NCBI GenBank assembly: GCA_013399015.1
Contig: VWZX01010908.1
Coordinates: 420,967-484,966 of the forward strand
DNA length: 64,000 nt
Source: Galbula dea
Lineage: Eukaryota; Chordata; Aves; Piciformes; Galbulidae
Reading direction: 5' to 3'
The translations under genes and the position numbers were made by a program. Below, in pieces: positions 1 to 12,600 of this stretch (position 1 is its first letter; each line of letters opens with the position of its first letter). The notes under the pieces were generated by a model. That model saw nothing but the letters and a program-made list of their open reading frames with translations. It searched no databases and was not told the origin of the DNA.

Positions 1-171
1 CCACCGGTTCCCGGTGGGTCCGGGGATCCCGGGCTACCCCTCACGGCTAGCTGGGGATGGACAAATAGCTGCCTGCCTCCCCGCTGCCTCTCAGTGGTTT
101 CCCTGTGGACGGCTGAGCTCAAAATGAGAATTGATTTGAGAGCTGCAAATTGCAGCTCTAGGAGCTGTCTG

Positions 172-478
172 GAGAATTTTATGTGGGAAGGGACCTTTCA
201 AGGTCATCTAGTCCAACCCCATCCAGCAGTCAGTAGGGACACCTTCAACTAGATCAGGTTTTCCCAAAACAACAGGGTATGGTGTCTAGGGATAGGACAT
301 CTACCACCTCTCAGGGCAACCTAGGCCAATGTGTCACCACCATCAGCACCAAAATGTTCTCCCTTTTATCTAGTTTAAATCTTTCAGTTTAAAACCATCA
401 CCCCTTGTCCTATAGCAACAGGCATTGCTAAAAAGATTGTGCCCATCTTTCTTACAGGCTCCCTTTAAAGCAGTCAGT
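172..478 (-). repeat. CR1 LINE 3' fragment
   Basis: The plus strand shows the reverse of the CR1 tail (aaggtcatctagtccaac near 198-215), followed by the reversed body with diverged CR1 segments. The element's sense strand is minus. It is 5'-truncated, as is usual for CR1. Confidence 0.85.
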
Positions 479-2479
479 GGCTGAGTGTCAAGAGGATGAA
501 GGTTTCTTCCATGTTAACAGCCTTAACATGCTGTTTGAGACCTGACAGGAGCACCTCAGGGTGCCCCAGCAGGATATTTGGGTAAGCTTGAAGGCTAAAG
601 CCAGGGATGAAGACATGGGACTGACTCTTGGAGCACAGTACCTGTGCCGTGATGCTGTGTGCATGGCAGATCTCTGCTGCAAAAGGCTTGTGTGTGATCC
701 TAAACAGCAGCCAAAGTTAATCGGGTTTACTTTGCAGTTGGCTTGGGCTGGCAGACACGCTGAGGCAGTTGCCAGATGGGAACAGTGACAGTTTCTATCC
801 CTTATCTCTCAGAGTAAATCATGGCTTAATCCAGCACTGAAGATTTCAGGGAGTGGTCATCTGAACTGAGTGATAAACAAACACTTCTGTAAATATACAT
901 GTAAAACAAACACAAACCAACATCCTTTCCTTGATTGTATTCTGTTTTCCACAACAGAAAACTATTGAATTTCACTGACACAAATACTTAGTTCAACAGC
1001 TTTGTCCTCACTTGGAAAGCCAGAAGACAGTTTGGATTTTTTGACATAAATACTGACGTTTCTGTAGTTGAAATGCCTTATACTAAAAGGCAGAAAGCAA
1101 TGCAAAGCTGGTCATCTTCACCAGGCTTGTCATTTGTCCACAGTGCCTTACCACCTTGACAAAAAGCAGGGCAAAGCAGAATTCACTTTTAGAAAGTTAA
1201 GACCAGTCCTACCTGTCCAGGTAAGGGATTCTGCTATCGAGATGCACTGCAGATTTAGGCAGTAATTGGTTGGTCTCAATTTTCTTCCTTGCTGCAATCA
1301 CATGCTTTGTTAATCAATAGGCCAGCAATATATTCTGCTTCAATACCACAAACTCACATTTGTGCCCATTCCAGAGGCATTTAAAATACTCTGGGTGTTT
1401 GTATTAACACCTCTTTTGCAGCCTGCACTCCTGTAATGTTCCTGCTATCTGGCTTGATTGCCTCCTCTTTCTATTAGCACTTAACCAAGTTGTCCCTGAT
1501 ATAACACGTTAACCCTTACCACATGCATCAGAAACTCTGGGGCTTAGGTAAGCTGCTTCTGCAAGCATTCAAGAAAGCACTAACCACCCTTTTAGATACC
1601 TGTGTCCAGGGACTTCTACGAAGTGCAGATTTAACACCTAAGTGGGTAAGACTGCTCTTGTTGGCTTTTTGGGGTTTTGGTTGGGGGGGAGGTTTGTGGG
1701 TTGTTTTTTTTCCATTTGTGGTTTGGGACCCCAAGAGATACATTTAATTAAGAGTATCCTGAGGGTTACCTTCTGCTTATTCCCCCTGGACTAAAACCCA
1801 TGTGGTGAGTGTTAATTAGGTTGGCAAGCATTCGATCAAGCTACACTGCCAGTCTTCCACATTTCTGACCCTTTGTATCTCTTAATGGCATTGTTAGGAA
1901 ATGCCCTGAAGCTGGCTACTCCTGCCATCAAAGCCATGATACCCTGGCTCTGAAGGATGGCATCTCCTACAGCACAGCATTCCCACCCAGCATCGGAGAT
2001 CTTGGCTGTCTCAGAGGAGCACGCTGTCATCTCCATGTCAGTATTGAGTTGGCAGGCACACAAAAATCATGAGTCAGGCCACCAATAATATCATGCTTTT
2101 GTCATTTGGCTCATCTTGCATCTCCCCCTACTCCTTCAGGCTATACTTGGATCATATTTTCAAGCTCTTCTCTGAAATAATAAATGCTAAGGTGTTTTTT
2201 TAAAGCCCTGCAATGCTAAGATCTTAAAAGGCAACTGCGTGACTCCTGCAGCTGCCACCAAACACTTGGGAGACTCACATTAAAGGTGAGCATTAGTAAT
2301 GCTGCAACCCCAACCAGGAGCTGTAGCAGTCTGCATTTCATTTACAAGTACCCTCCTAAAAAAGGCAGTTCTTACAGTAGTAGACTAAATTCTGTCTTAC
2401 CTTCTCTCAAGACATTTATGGCCAATTAAAGCTATACCAAGAGTATGGAGCAGGCTAGAATTATATAGGTTTTACCACA
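479..2479. other. Intergenic sequence, nothing recognised
   Basis: No coding exon, RNA gene or intact repeat could be supported. By synteny this interval lies between the 3' end of NIPAL3 and RCAN3, which would be off the left edge. Confidence 0.6.
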
Positions 2480-2483
2480 ACCT

Positions 2484-2489
2484 TTTATT
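2484..2489 (-). terminator. Candidate distal NIPAL3 poly(A) signal
   Basis: AATAAA on the minus strand (TTTATT on plus), with a second copy at 2598-2603. It is the last canonical hexamer pair before the intergenic region. Confidence 0.35.
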
Positions 2490-5400
2490 GAGTTTCATTT
2501 CCAAAGGTGTCACCTAGAAGACAAATAGAATTAAACAGACATGCAACATTGCTTATGAAAACTGGTTATCCTTATAGTCCCATACTGTAAAGCTTGATTT
2601 ATTTAGATACTTTAATGTGAACAAGAGAAGACTGTAGGCAGATCATTTTGTACATTCAGCCAGCACAGGAGCTGTATTCCATAGCATTAGTTACACCTAA
2701 GATACACACTGAGAACGTATTAAGTGCTCTGGTGCATTGAAAAGCCACACAGTGTGGAGGCAAGAGATGTCAGCTCACATTGGAGAGTGAAGCCAGGAGA
2801 TAGAGCCAAGGAGCTAGTCTATCAGTTTAGTAAAGGAGATAGCAGTCAGTTTTGAGTTTTCTGCACTCTCTTTCAGTTCTTGATGCTGAAAAATGCTGCC
2901 CATTTGGCCATGGAAGCACACTCTGCTGTTGACAGTGCCCTGTGTCCCTTGGGATCAGCCCTGGATAAACTCAAGTTTTGACATACTCCTGTGTAGCTAT
3001 ACACCAACAGATTATTATTCATGCTGCAAGAAGGACTAAATGTGGCACTGGGCTCCTCTCCTTTAACTCCTGCTGTAGCTGTAAATGGTTGCTGCAACCC
3101 CAGGCATGGCCGTTGTCACCTCAGACTAACAAATATTCTGTAAAAAGTATGAATTTGGGGGTACTTGTAAGCTCTGAACTGGAAGGGAGGTAAGGAGTTC
3201 ATTTCAGTCCTGAGCTATCCTCTCCCTGTTAGGAAGAGCACAGAAGTCCTACAGTCAAGTTTAAACAGATGTTTGGCTTCTAGGGGCCTTGCTTGTGCCT
3301 TCTCAGCAACAGAGGTGGCAGCTGTGAGACTGTCCTGAAGAGCAGAACATCTTTTGGAAGTTTGGGACAAAAAGCATGAAAGGAGGAAGTGCACAGAATA
3401 CCAAAACATTACAAAGTTCACATTTGAAAGTTCAAGTATTGGCTGTAGGCAGCAAGCAGGAGCAAGGTGCACTCTGGCAGTCCTGCTGCTGACAGTGGCT
3501 AATGCAGGCTGGCAAAAGTGGAACCCTCACAGCACCAGTGCACCAAGTAGGGGCCTACAGCTGAAGAACACCTTAGCCTCTACTGATGTGGCACAGTGAA
3601 GTAATTAAAATGCTGTGATTTATGTGCTGTAGAGTCCTTTGTCAGGAAGTTTCCAAAGCAAGTCTCTCTGCAGGTAAAGGGAACTGTCATTGTTAAGTAG
3701 AATTATTTAAGCACGCAGACTGTAAATAAAACATGGTTACACAAAGCTTTGGAGCAAGACTCTTGTCTTTAGAGTCTTTGAAAAAAGGGCCAAACCAGCA
3801 CAATAATCCAGCAGCTCAGGTTATGACTGAAGGAGGTGTCCCTCAGAGCAGAAAACAGCCACGTGTTGACAACTGAGGGCTCCTCCCAAGAGAGGAAGGT
3901 CAGGCCAGGAGTCAGTCAGCACTCAAGCTGCAGGGCTGGGGACAATCCAGACAGCTTACTGCAAAAAAATTCCCTGAATCAGGCCAGAGAAGAGCCCACA
4001 GAAGAGAAACACAAGTGGTAGGTCCACATCAGATCAGCTCTCTCCCCCTGGCAAAGCACTCAGTCTCTGACTCATCATGTCAGGTCCCCTGATTAGGAGA
4101 AAAACCTAACCAGCCACTTACTGGCTGCAAAGTCTTCACCCTAGTCAACTCTAGATTTTAAATACTATTGGGAAACTAAGAACTGAGAGAACTGCATTCT
4201 GCTGTTACACATCAGAAGGCAACAGGAAAACATTTAGGCCCTTTTGATTAATTTATACCACAGCAACATCTGCAATAATTAACCAGAGAGAATATTGCTA
4301 TGTAAGAAGTGGAGTTTGCAATTATGCATGGTTCAGTAATGCTTGGTTTAAAACAGTATGTTTCTGTGGGTTTCAGAACTAATAGGTCAAAACAGCTACT
4401 GCCTCATTGATTAAAAGAGAATAGGGAAGAAAACCCAGTATTCTTGTACCCTTCCCATTCAGCCTCCTTTGCACTGCTTTGTTTTGTATTGTTAATGAAC
4501 ACAAAGCTGCACATAAATTCACAAACAATTGATTGCCAAGGATACAAAGCCAAAAGGTAGTAAATCAGTGTCACTGCCACTCCACCAAGATTAATGTTCT
4601 GGCACTATTAGCCCATTAACATTGTTATCTTCCTTAAACACAGAAAGTACTGAGGGCAAAAGAAAAGCTGTTATTCTTGAGGTTTCATAAGCTGTGGTGT
4701 ACTGGATATCACTGATAAGATCTGAGCTGTCAGCCAGGCCAAGGTGGAGAAGGAACTTCACACAGAGGTACACATACCCCCACTAGGCATCTGCTCTTTG
4801 CAGGGGGGAAGGTTGTCATTTTTTTTTAAGCTGCACAAAAATGCCAGAGCCATCTCAAGTATTTCCAGATTGGATTAGTATTCCTAGCTGGTAGAACAAA
4901 GATATGCAAAAGAACAGTTCTGTTAACATATACAATGGCAAGAATCTGGAATAACTATATGTAAGTTGGGGGAGTTCCTGAGAATTTTTGGTAGTAGGAA
5001 CAGAAACTGGCCATAAGTCAATTTAAATAAATAAATCAATACATGCAGAAAGTCACTGTTGCAAGTCTAAGATCCACCCAAATCCTCAGTATCAGAGTAA
5101 CCACTTTAAAAAGTGCAGAACACAAGCACTATTAATTTCAAATCAAGTCTTCCAAGCTCCTGGAGACACTCTACTATGCTACAGTCCAAAACACACCAAG
5201 TAGACTAAAAATTCTGTTTCCCAGCAAAGCAATGGCTTTTGGAGAAGAGGATGACATCAAAGTGCCAATGTAACTTGCATATGCCAGCAAATGTTGAACT
5301 TTGTCCTTTTCACTTGGCAAGTTCCCCTCTCGCCCCTTCTGTCTATTCTCCTTTATCAGCTTCCAGCAATCTCTGGGAAGCTGGAAAGATAAATATCATG

Positions 5401-5990
5401 AGTACACAATGATCCATTATTCTTACAGTCTTCACTGAGTGCTGGACTGTGCAGGCTTCTTCTTCCTTCTTAGGTCATTCACAGTATTAGACTAGTATCT
5501 TTTTTTACTTAAAGGGGGACCCCAGCCTACACCACCTAGAGTGAGCCTTTAAACTAAGGAAGGTCAACATCTTTTAGCATTTAAGACCACTAAACAAAGC
5601 TGAAAATCTTGCCTCAACCAGAAAGAAATGTGATAGAGAACTAGGTCCTCATCAAGAACTACAAACAATTCCCACCAGATACCAGTCCTGTTACTATTCT
5701 CACTGCTGCTTCTCGGACTTTACAGTGTTGCCTCTGCACCATTTAATCAACTTGAAGCTCCTGCTATGAAACCAGAAAACTGGCAAATAATCTTTGTTCT
5801 AAGCTGCCATATAATCCAGTGGTGCCATAAAAACAAGTCACATTCTCAGTGCATATGTCAGAGAACAGTTGTACAGGAAGTGGCCAAGAGTCACATTTTG
5901 AAGGAACACAGTAGCTTGCTTTACTCTAACCAAATATGCTGCTCTAAAGACAGAGTAAGTTTCAGTATTCCTGCTTGCAAACAATTACAT

Positions 5991-5996
5991 TTTATT
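5991..5996 (-). terminator. Candidate proximal NIPAL3 poly(A) signal
   Basis: Minus-strand AATAAA about 490 nt past the NIPAL3 stop codon. It is the first canonical hexamer in the presumed UTR. Confidence 0.35.
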
Positions 5997-6481
5997 GCCA
6001 TGTTAAGGTGGTTTCGTGGTTATGCTAGAGACATGAGGATTTACAGCTTTTCTGGAAATCCATCACAGCCTCTACCTCTGTCATGCCTCCTCTCTCTGTC
6101 AGCAACTCCTGAAAACAGCTCTTTAGAGACAAACTCACTCCAGCAGGACTAAAAACTGCACAGTCACTTCTCTTCCCACAGCTCTGCGTTTTCACAGCAT
6201 CTGCTATCTCATCAGTTTCACACTGCCATGATTCTGCACTCACCACTTCACACTTCAGACAGCAACCTTCAGCAGAGAACTGTGATTTACTTCTTGCCAA
6301 GACAAATGCTTTCAACTTCAGAACTACAGAGAGTTGCTTATTTTAATAATCAGCCTTGAAAGTGAAGTTTGAGATGAGCTTTAAACTGTATCCAGGCTGG
6401 CTTTACACTTGCTTATATTTTAATAGGTAAATAAATAAAGGTCATACTTCTGACGACTCAGATCAGTTCCTTAAAGGTCAC

Positions 6482-6681
6482 TCACTCCTTCTTGCTGTGC
6501 TCCAGCACACGGTAGGGTGGAGCAGAAACTCCTTTGGAGCCATGCTGCTCCTGAACGATCGGTAAGGTAGCTGGAGTGTAAATTTCTGGCATGTTGTCAT
6601 TGTTCTCTAGGGCACCATAGGAAAAGGAAGCTTTGAGGTCAGGCTGAACTGCGATCCCTTTGTCGTGCATGTTCTGCATGC
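6482..6681 (-). CDS. NIPAL3: NIPAL3 coding exon 11 (residues 343-408 and stop)
   Basis: Encodes the C-terminal tail, including MQNMHDKGIAVQPDLKASFS and YGALENNDNMPEIYTPATLP, and ends RVLEHSKKE-TGA. Acceptor cttttcag. Confidence 0.95.
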
Positions 6682-9600
6682 CTGAAAAGAGCAAAGACAG
6701 AGATGAAATGCTGAAGAACAAGAGTGCATTCTTCCTGCACTCTGTTAAATCAGCAAATGATGAAGTCTCAGTGTTCCCCGCACGTGGCTCATCAGTTCCT
6801 TGAGTGTTAAATGAAAGACATAATGTTTTTCTGCTTAGCACTAAAGCAGCTAATGGAGAAATAAGCTTCAAGTGAATGAGGGATGGCAGCCAGTTATTTA
6901 TCAAGTGCTGTCTATATTTTCTACTGCTCACCAGACAGAATGAGCTATAGAAAGCTTAGCTGTACTTCCCTAAAGAAATTTCTGCTCCCCCTGTACCTCT
7001 TGCAATGCACCTCAGCCTTTCCCAATAATCAGTTCTTCCTGCTGAATAAAGGCTGTTCTGATGAACTATGGCATCCCCCCTGGTGCCAGAGGACTCAGCA
7101 CAAGTGGCATCCAAGTGGCAAATCACCTCTTCTCTGCTCCACACAAAACATGCACATTCCCCTCACAAAGCACAAACAAACAAGAGAAGGAAAAACTAGA
7201 AAACAACACAACCACCTGATATATCTGGATACCTAACAGATCCTAAAGCTTGAGCTTTCCTTGTGAAGCCCAGTGCTTAATGGAGAAAAACTGATAAACT
7301 AGTGTATTTTGCTGTTACCTGGCATAGCATCCATTGAGATGTACGGTTCAAATGGTACAGATTTCTTTTTATTTCTTGTGATCAGAAAGACACCTAGAAA
7401 TGCTATGAGGCACCTGAGAGAGAAAACAAGATCTACTGAGATAACTGAGAGGAAGAAGAGGTAACATTATATGTTGCTGCTTCTGGGTGCCTACCAGATA
7501 GCATCATAAAAAAATTCAGAACTGGAAACAAAAAACTGGTGTCAGAATTACAGGCATTACAACCCTCTTCAAGAGTACTGAAATCCACCTAGCAATCAAC
7601 AATTTCACCTTTTCTTTATCACAATGCAGGGAAAAGTTTTCCCCTTAATTAACTAATTAACCATGACTAACTAAAGGGGAAAAGGAAGCATATCAAAATT
7701 TAGTTTTCTTTGATGAGATTCCAGGTTTTAGCTGCCTTTGATGAGCAGTTCCAGCATTTGAAAGGTTTCCAATAGGTAAACACACTACCAGCTGTTGATC
7801 TTGATTTTTATGGTGTGTTGACAGGGAAAGGCACAGTTCCTATTAATCTCCCAATTGTTGTTTATTTTTTTCTGTACTAATCTGGAAGACATTTCAGAAT
7901 GTCCCCTGATTATGGAGAGCTAATCACATTAAGACACTGTAGTAGGACTAAATACTGAGTTACAAAGCAAATGTTTTACTGATGCTATCTGCATTGCCCT
8001 AAGAACCAGGACTCCAGAAGCCTTGTCACAGTTCAGTGACAGCTCGGCACAAAACCTGAAATAGATTCCCTAGAGGTGGCTTCTGTTGGTTACTCTGGAT
8101 CTCTGAGCAGGAGGCCTGGAAAACATCCAATATGCTTCAACATCCAAGCTGATCTCCAGCAGAATCAGCAAGGGATTTAGTGTTTAATGTGGTACAACTA
8201 TGTATAACCCAGTGTTAAACAATTCTGACAAGACACCGAGCTCTGTGGGTCATAGTCTGTTTTAACAGTACTGCTTTCAGTTTGCCCTCCTCTCCCAAAC
8301 AGCCTGTACCTTCAGTACATCCATGGAGAGAGAGAGAGATGTGTTTTAAAAATTTTAGTCATATAAAGCAATACTTTCCAGTTTTATATTGAGGAAACCT
8401 TAAACACTTACCCAAGTGCAAACATACATATATGGAGAACATCTTCACCAGTGAAGTCCAAGTAAAAAGTTGCTCCTTGAAAAGAAAAGAATTGATGACA
8501 TCTTTCTCCCCAGCTTACATGAGCAATTAGTGCTACATCTCCAGCACTACTCCATCCAGAAACCAAATCATGTAAGATTCCTCTCTTTACAGTCAGCACC
8601 TTTGGGGTTTTTATGATCTTAAGGGAGGAAAAGGTGATCTGATGGCCACTTTAAATTGTTAGCAAATCTTTTTCAATTTCATTACCAGAACAGTTATACT
8701 GCTGTAGGTGATACAGAAGCAAGCAAATCTGTACAGCACCACAGGAAGTAGTACAACTCTTTCCATGTTGGGGCAGGTGGTTGCAAAGGAAATGCTGCTG
8801 GAAGTGTTGCAGGTCACTGTCCTAAGAAAGCCTGAGCCAATTCTCCCCACACAGCAACAGTCACCACAAAATGAGAAAGCAAATCAGATCTCTCCAATCA
8901 CACCTTCCACATTTTGGGAAAGAAAAAAAGAAACAAAGCCAGCTGCAGAAGAGAGATGACACTTCCCTCATTTGTAAGTAAGGGTTATTTTCCAAACCCT
9001 TTTGCCCTTCTTTTCCCAAGGACCAACAGAGAGGTGTGTGCACTGTTACCTGCTGTGATCGCTGCTGTTGTGGACAGGATGTAGCCAATGCTGGCAACCT
9101 GTGATGAGTCGTACAGCTGGGAGGCCTGAGCTAAAAACCTGCAGCACAGAGACAAACAGAGCTTGACTTGGGAAAGATACTCAACTTGTGCAACAGTTAT
9201 CATGGTTTTGGAAACACCTTTCAGAAGTGATACATGGATTTAAGCAATTCTAGTCTGAACATGCAGCAACAACCTTTGGAATAATATAAAGAATACAAGA
9301 GCAAGAGGCTGTATTGACTAAAGGCAGAGAAATTACTGCCACTGACCTTAGGGCCAGAATGTCACTCACATTTTGAACAGCTTTTTATCCCTGCTGCTAC
9401 CAGCTTTTTATGTTATTACAAGTACAGAGAGAAAAAATAAAAGTAGACACATCACCACCAACACTGATTCTGCACTTTGATTTTAGCCAGTACACACATA
9501 CTGTATTCAATTTGCCACCATTTCTTTCCTAAAATTGTTTAGGAAATACTTGAATGATGTATAAATTTGGGATTAGAACTACTTGGCAGTGTCATTACAT

Positions 9601-12600
9601 AGAGAAGCAAAGAACAGTACTATCCCAGGCTCCTGTGACATGGATTTGAGGCTAGGTCACAGGAAAGAATAGCTGAGGGAAGTGGGGTTGTTTAGTCAGG
9701 AGAAAAGGAGGCTCAAGGGAGACCTTCTCACTTTCTACAACTCCCTGGAAGAAGGCTGGAGCTTGGTCTCTCCTCTCAGGCGACTAATGACGGGACAAGA
9801 GGAAATGGCCTCTAGGAGCACCAGGGGAGGTTTAGGGTGGATATTAGGAACATTTTCTTCACTGAGAGAGTGGCTAAGCATTGTCCCAGGCTGCTCAGGG
9901 CAGTGGTGGAGTCACCACCCCTGGAGGTATTTAAAAAATGTCTAGATGTGGTGCTTAGAGACATGGCTTAGTGAAATAGGGGTGTCGGGTTGACAGTTGG
10001 ACTCAATGATTTTAGAGTTCTTTTCCAACCTTAATGATTCCATGACAATTCTTCTCCTAATCAGCACTCTTGGAACTGATAACAACCAGCCCACTCATTA
10101 CTGATCCCCTGAAACCAGCACAGTGACAGCCAAAAAGAGAGTGAATGTCTTACGTTGCTTGAGAGATGGCTGTAGCAATCATGCACACCAGCATGATATA
10201 AAATATGGGGTAGTCAAGCTGTAAGTTTCCTTGTATGGAGACCACAATCATGCCTGCCACAGCCTTCACCGTCACTACAGTCATGGAGCCTGTGAAGGTT
10301 GAGAGAGACCCAGCTGAAGCAACTGATTCATGCTCAGTGGAACAGAAACATTGCACCTTCGCTCTACACGTGACAGGCAGCTGCAAACAGAACTGAGATC
10401 TACAGGAACCTGAACCCTCCTTCTGCATGGGAAAAAATATAAAAGGGAAAAGACACTGCAGTCATTGAAGCTGCATAAATAGCAACGCTGAGGACTGAGA
10501 AATAGACTCAACAGCACGTCAGACTGCGACAGAGATCCCACAGCATCTCAGACTGTGTCACTGCCTTGCTATTATTCACCCTTTTTAAAGTTTAATTGAT
10601 CAGAGTTTCTTTAAAAAGACCAAAACAGATTCATGCAGAGAAAGATATGAGTAAAATCCTGGCCCTACCAAAAAGCCACTGTAGGATCCCACCGTAGGCT
10701 TTGAGGATACCAAAACCACCACTTGACCCCATGCCCAGAGACTCTTCCAATTTAAATAGAGTATTGATCATGTCTTTAGCCAAACAAATCTACCCAGAGC
10801 CAAAAAGATTCTTGCAGGTCAAATCCACTCTTTCATCCAGAGAATCAGCCCTCCTTATCCACTGGAACAGATAAGATATCAAACATTGCTTTGCATGCAA
10901 AGATTAAAGCTAAGAACACTAATAAATAACTTCCACTTTCTGTATGTGGCAGATTATTTGTCCTTATAGGAAATAAGTCTTAAATGTTCAAAGGCCATTT
11001 GCAAAGATCCAAAACATCACTGCAAGAAATTAGCTATTTAATTTATAGTAACAATTCTGGAGTAGATAGGTGCATTTTATGACATTAATTAGGTCACTAT
11101 CATTTCCTCTATGCCATAGATGTTTCAGTTTACTGTAGTTCACTGCTATAAGCCAGAGTTGGAAGATCTCACAAGTCCATATCAACTTACCCAGCAAGGC
11201 TACTAGCAGAAGAATAACTACAATGTAGTTTGCATTTTTCTCCTTGTAAAAATATAGTAGCAAGCAGAATATGATGATCTCCACAAGCTACAAAAGATAG
11301 GAATGAGAATATTACAAAATGTGGGGTGGATGATGGCAGTAAACAGATTCTGAGCCAGTCAAACATTAGAATTACACAATATGGCAAATCAAAGGACAAT
11401 GAGGATCCCCCCCAACTATAGATCAAATTTAGCATAATCTTAGTTTCTAATTACATGAGATATTCAAAAGCTTCTTGCAGAACAGGAAACATGGGTCACT
11501 TTTGACATCATATTCATGGTAAAGCAGCAGATCAAATAATCCTGACTGAATATTCAACATCAGAGATCTCCAGCCTACTTTCTGTAATGAGGTTCTTTAA
11601 GTGATCCCTGGAGCACACATCTTATTTAATGGTCAAACTTATCTTCATCAAAACCCAACAGATTTCTAAGTGAGAGACTGATGGCTCCAGAGAAAGTCAG
11701 TCTAGGAAAAGCCCAGATGCAGGCACAGTATTTGGGGACTTCTGGAGCAGTTGCTCTCAGCTGCCACCAGTACTACTGCCACAGGCTGAAGCTGACAGGT
11801 CAGGAAGAGAACAACCTGTTTCAAAATTTCTCAGTTAAAAGTGTTTAAGCCCTAAAAGAGTAACTCAGAGAAAGAATGGGAGGGTTCCAAATTGTGCATG
11901 CAGGTGTCCACAGGCAATGTGGAACTGAGAAGGGGAAAAGCTGGCATAGGTTCATTAGCAAGTACAAAGAATATTGCTAGTGAGGATAAGGGGGAAAAAA
12001 AAGCTTGGAACAAAACTCCCCATCAGGCATATAGCAGAAAACTGTCCCACGTTTCATGGGCCACCTTACCATGTACAACAGAAATGGCCAGCTCACTAAA
12101 TGTCTAGTGATATTTTCTGCTGTCATCTTCTCATGACTATTAGGTCCAAATGTTATCAGCAGATAAGTTCCAACAATTGCCAAACCACAGCCTACAAAGG
12201 ACAAAACATATCGCCCTTCGGCACCCAAAGGACGAAAAGAGAGAGGACAAAGTTAGTGGGTTAGTGTGGATGCATGGAAGGAACACCACACATGCACAGT
12301 GACCATTCATGACACCATGCACATTCCTCTGAGTGACTCATTCCTCTGCCCTTCATGCCCCACTTTCAAAATAGTAGAACCAAAATCACCCTAGGCAATG
12401 TGTGCTGTGAGCTGAGAAGAAAAGCTCATACCAGGTAGCATCTGCTAAACAAACAGGAGCAATAAGATCTGTATCTGGGGCTTATCCCACCTGGCACTGA
12501 CCACAGCTTAATTTCCTATGAAATGGCAGAATAAATGCCCCAGTTGTGCAAACACTTGCACGTGGATGAAATTCAGCCAACTTGGTAGTGCCTGGGCTGT

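Larger units (their letters stand above)
2480..6481 (-). other. NIPAL3: Candidate NIPAL3 3' UTR
   Basis: AT-rich sequence without convincing ORFs follows the NIPAL3 stop. Minus-strand AATAAA signals are visible at 5991-5996 (short UTR, about 0.5 kb) and at 2598-2603 and 2484-2489 (long UTR, about 4 kb). Which is used cannot be decided from sequence. The mammalian transcript is, from memory, several kb long, which favours the distal pair. Confidence 0.45.

Noticed and set aside
1..17. Hairpin with a 7-bp stem and a grainyhead-like core at the window edge
   Set aside because: Too short and at the cut edge, with no context to judge function.
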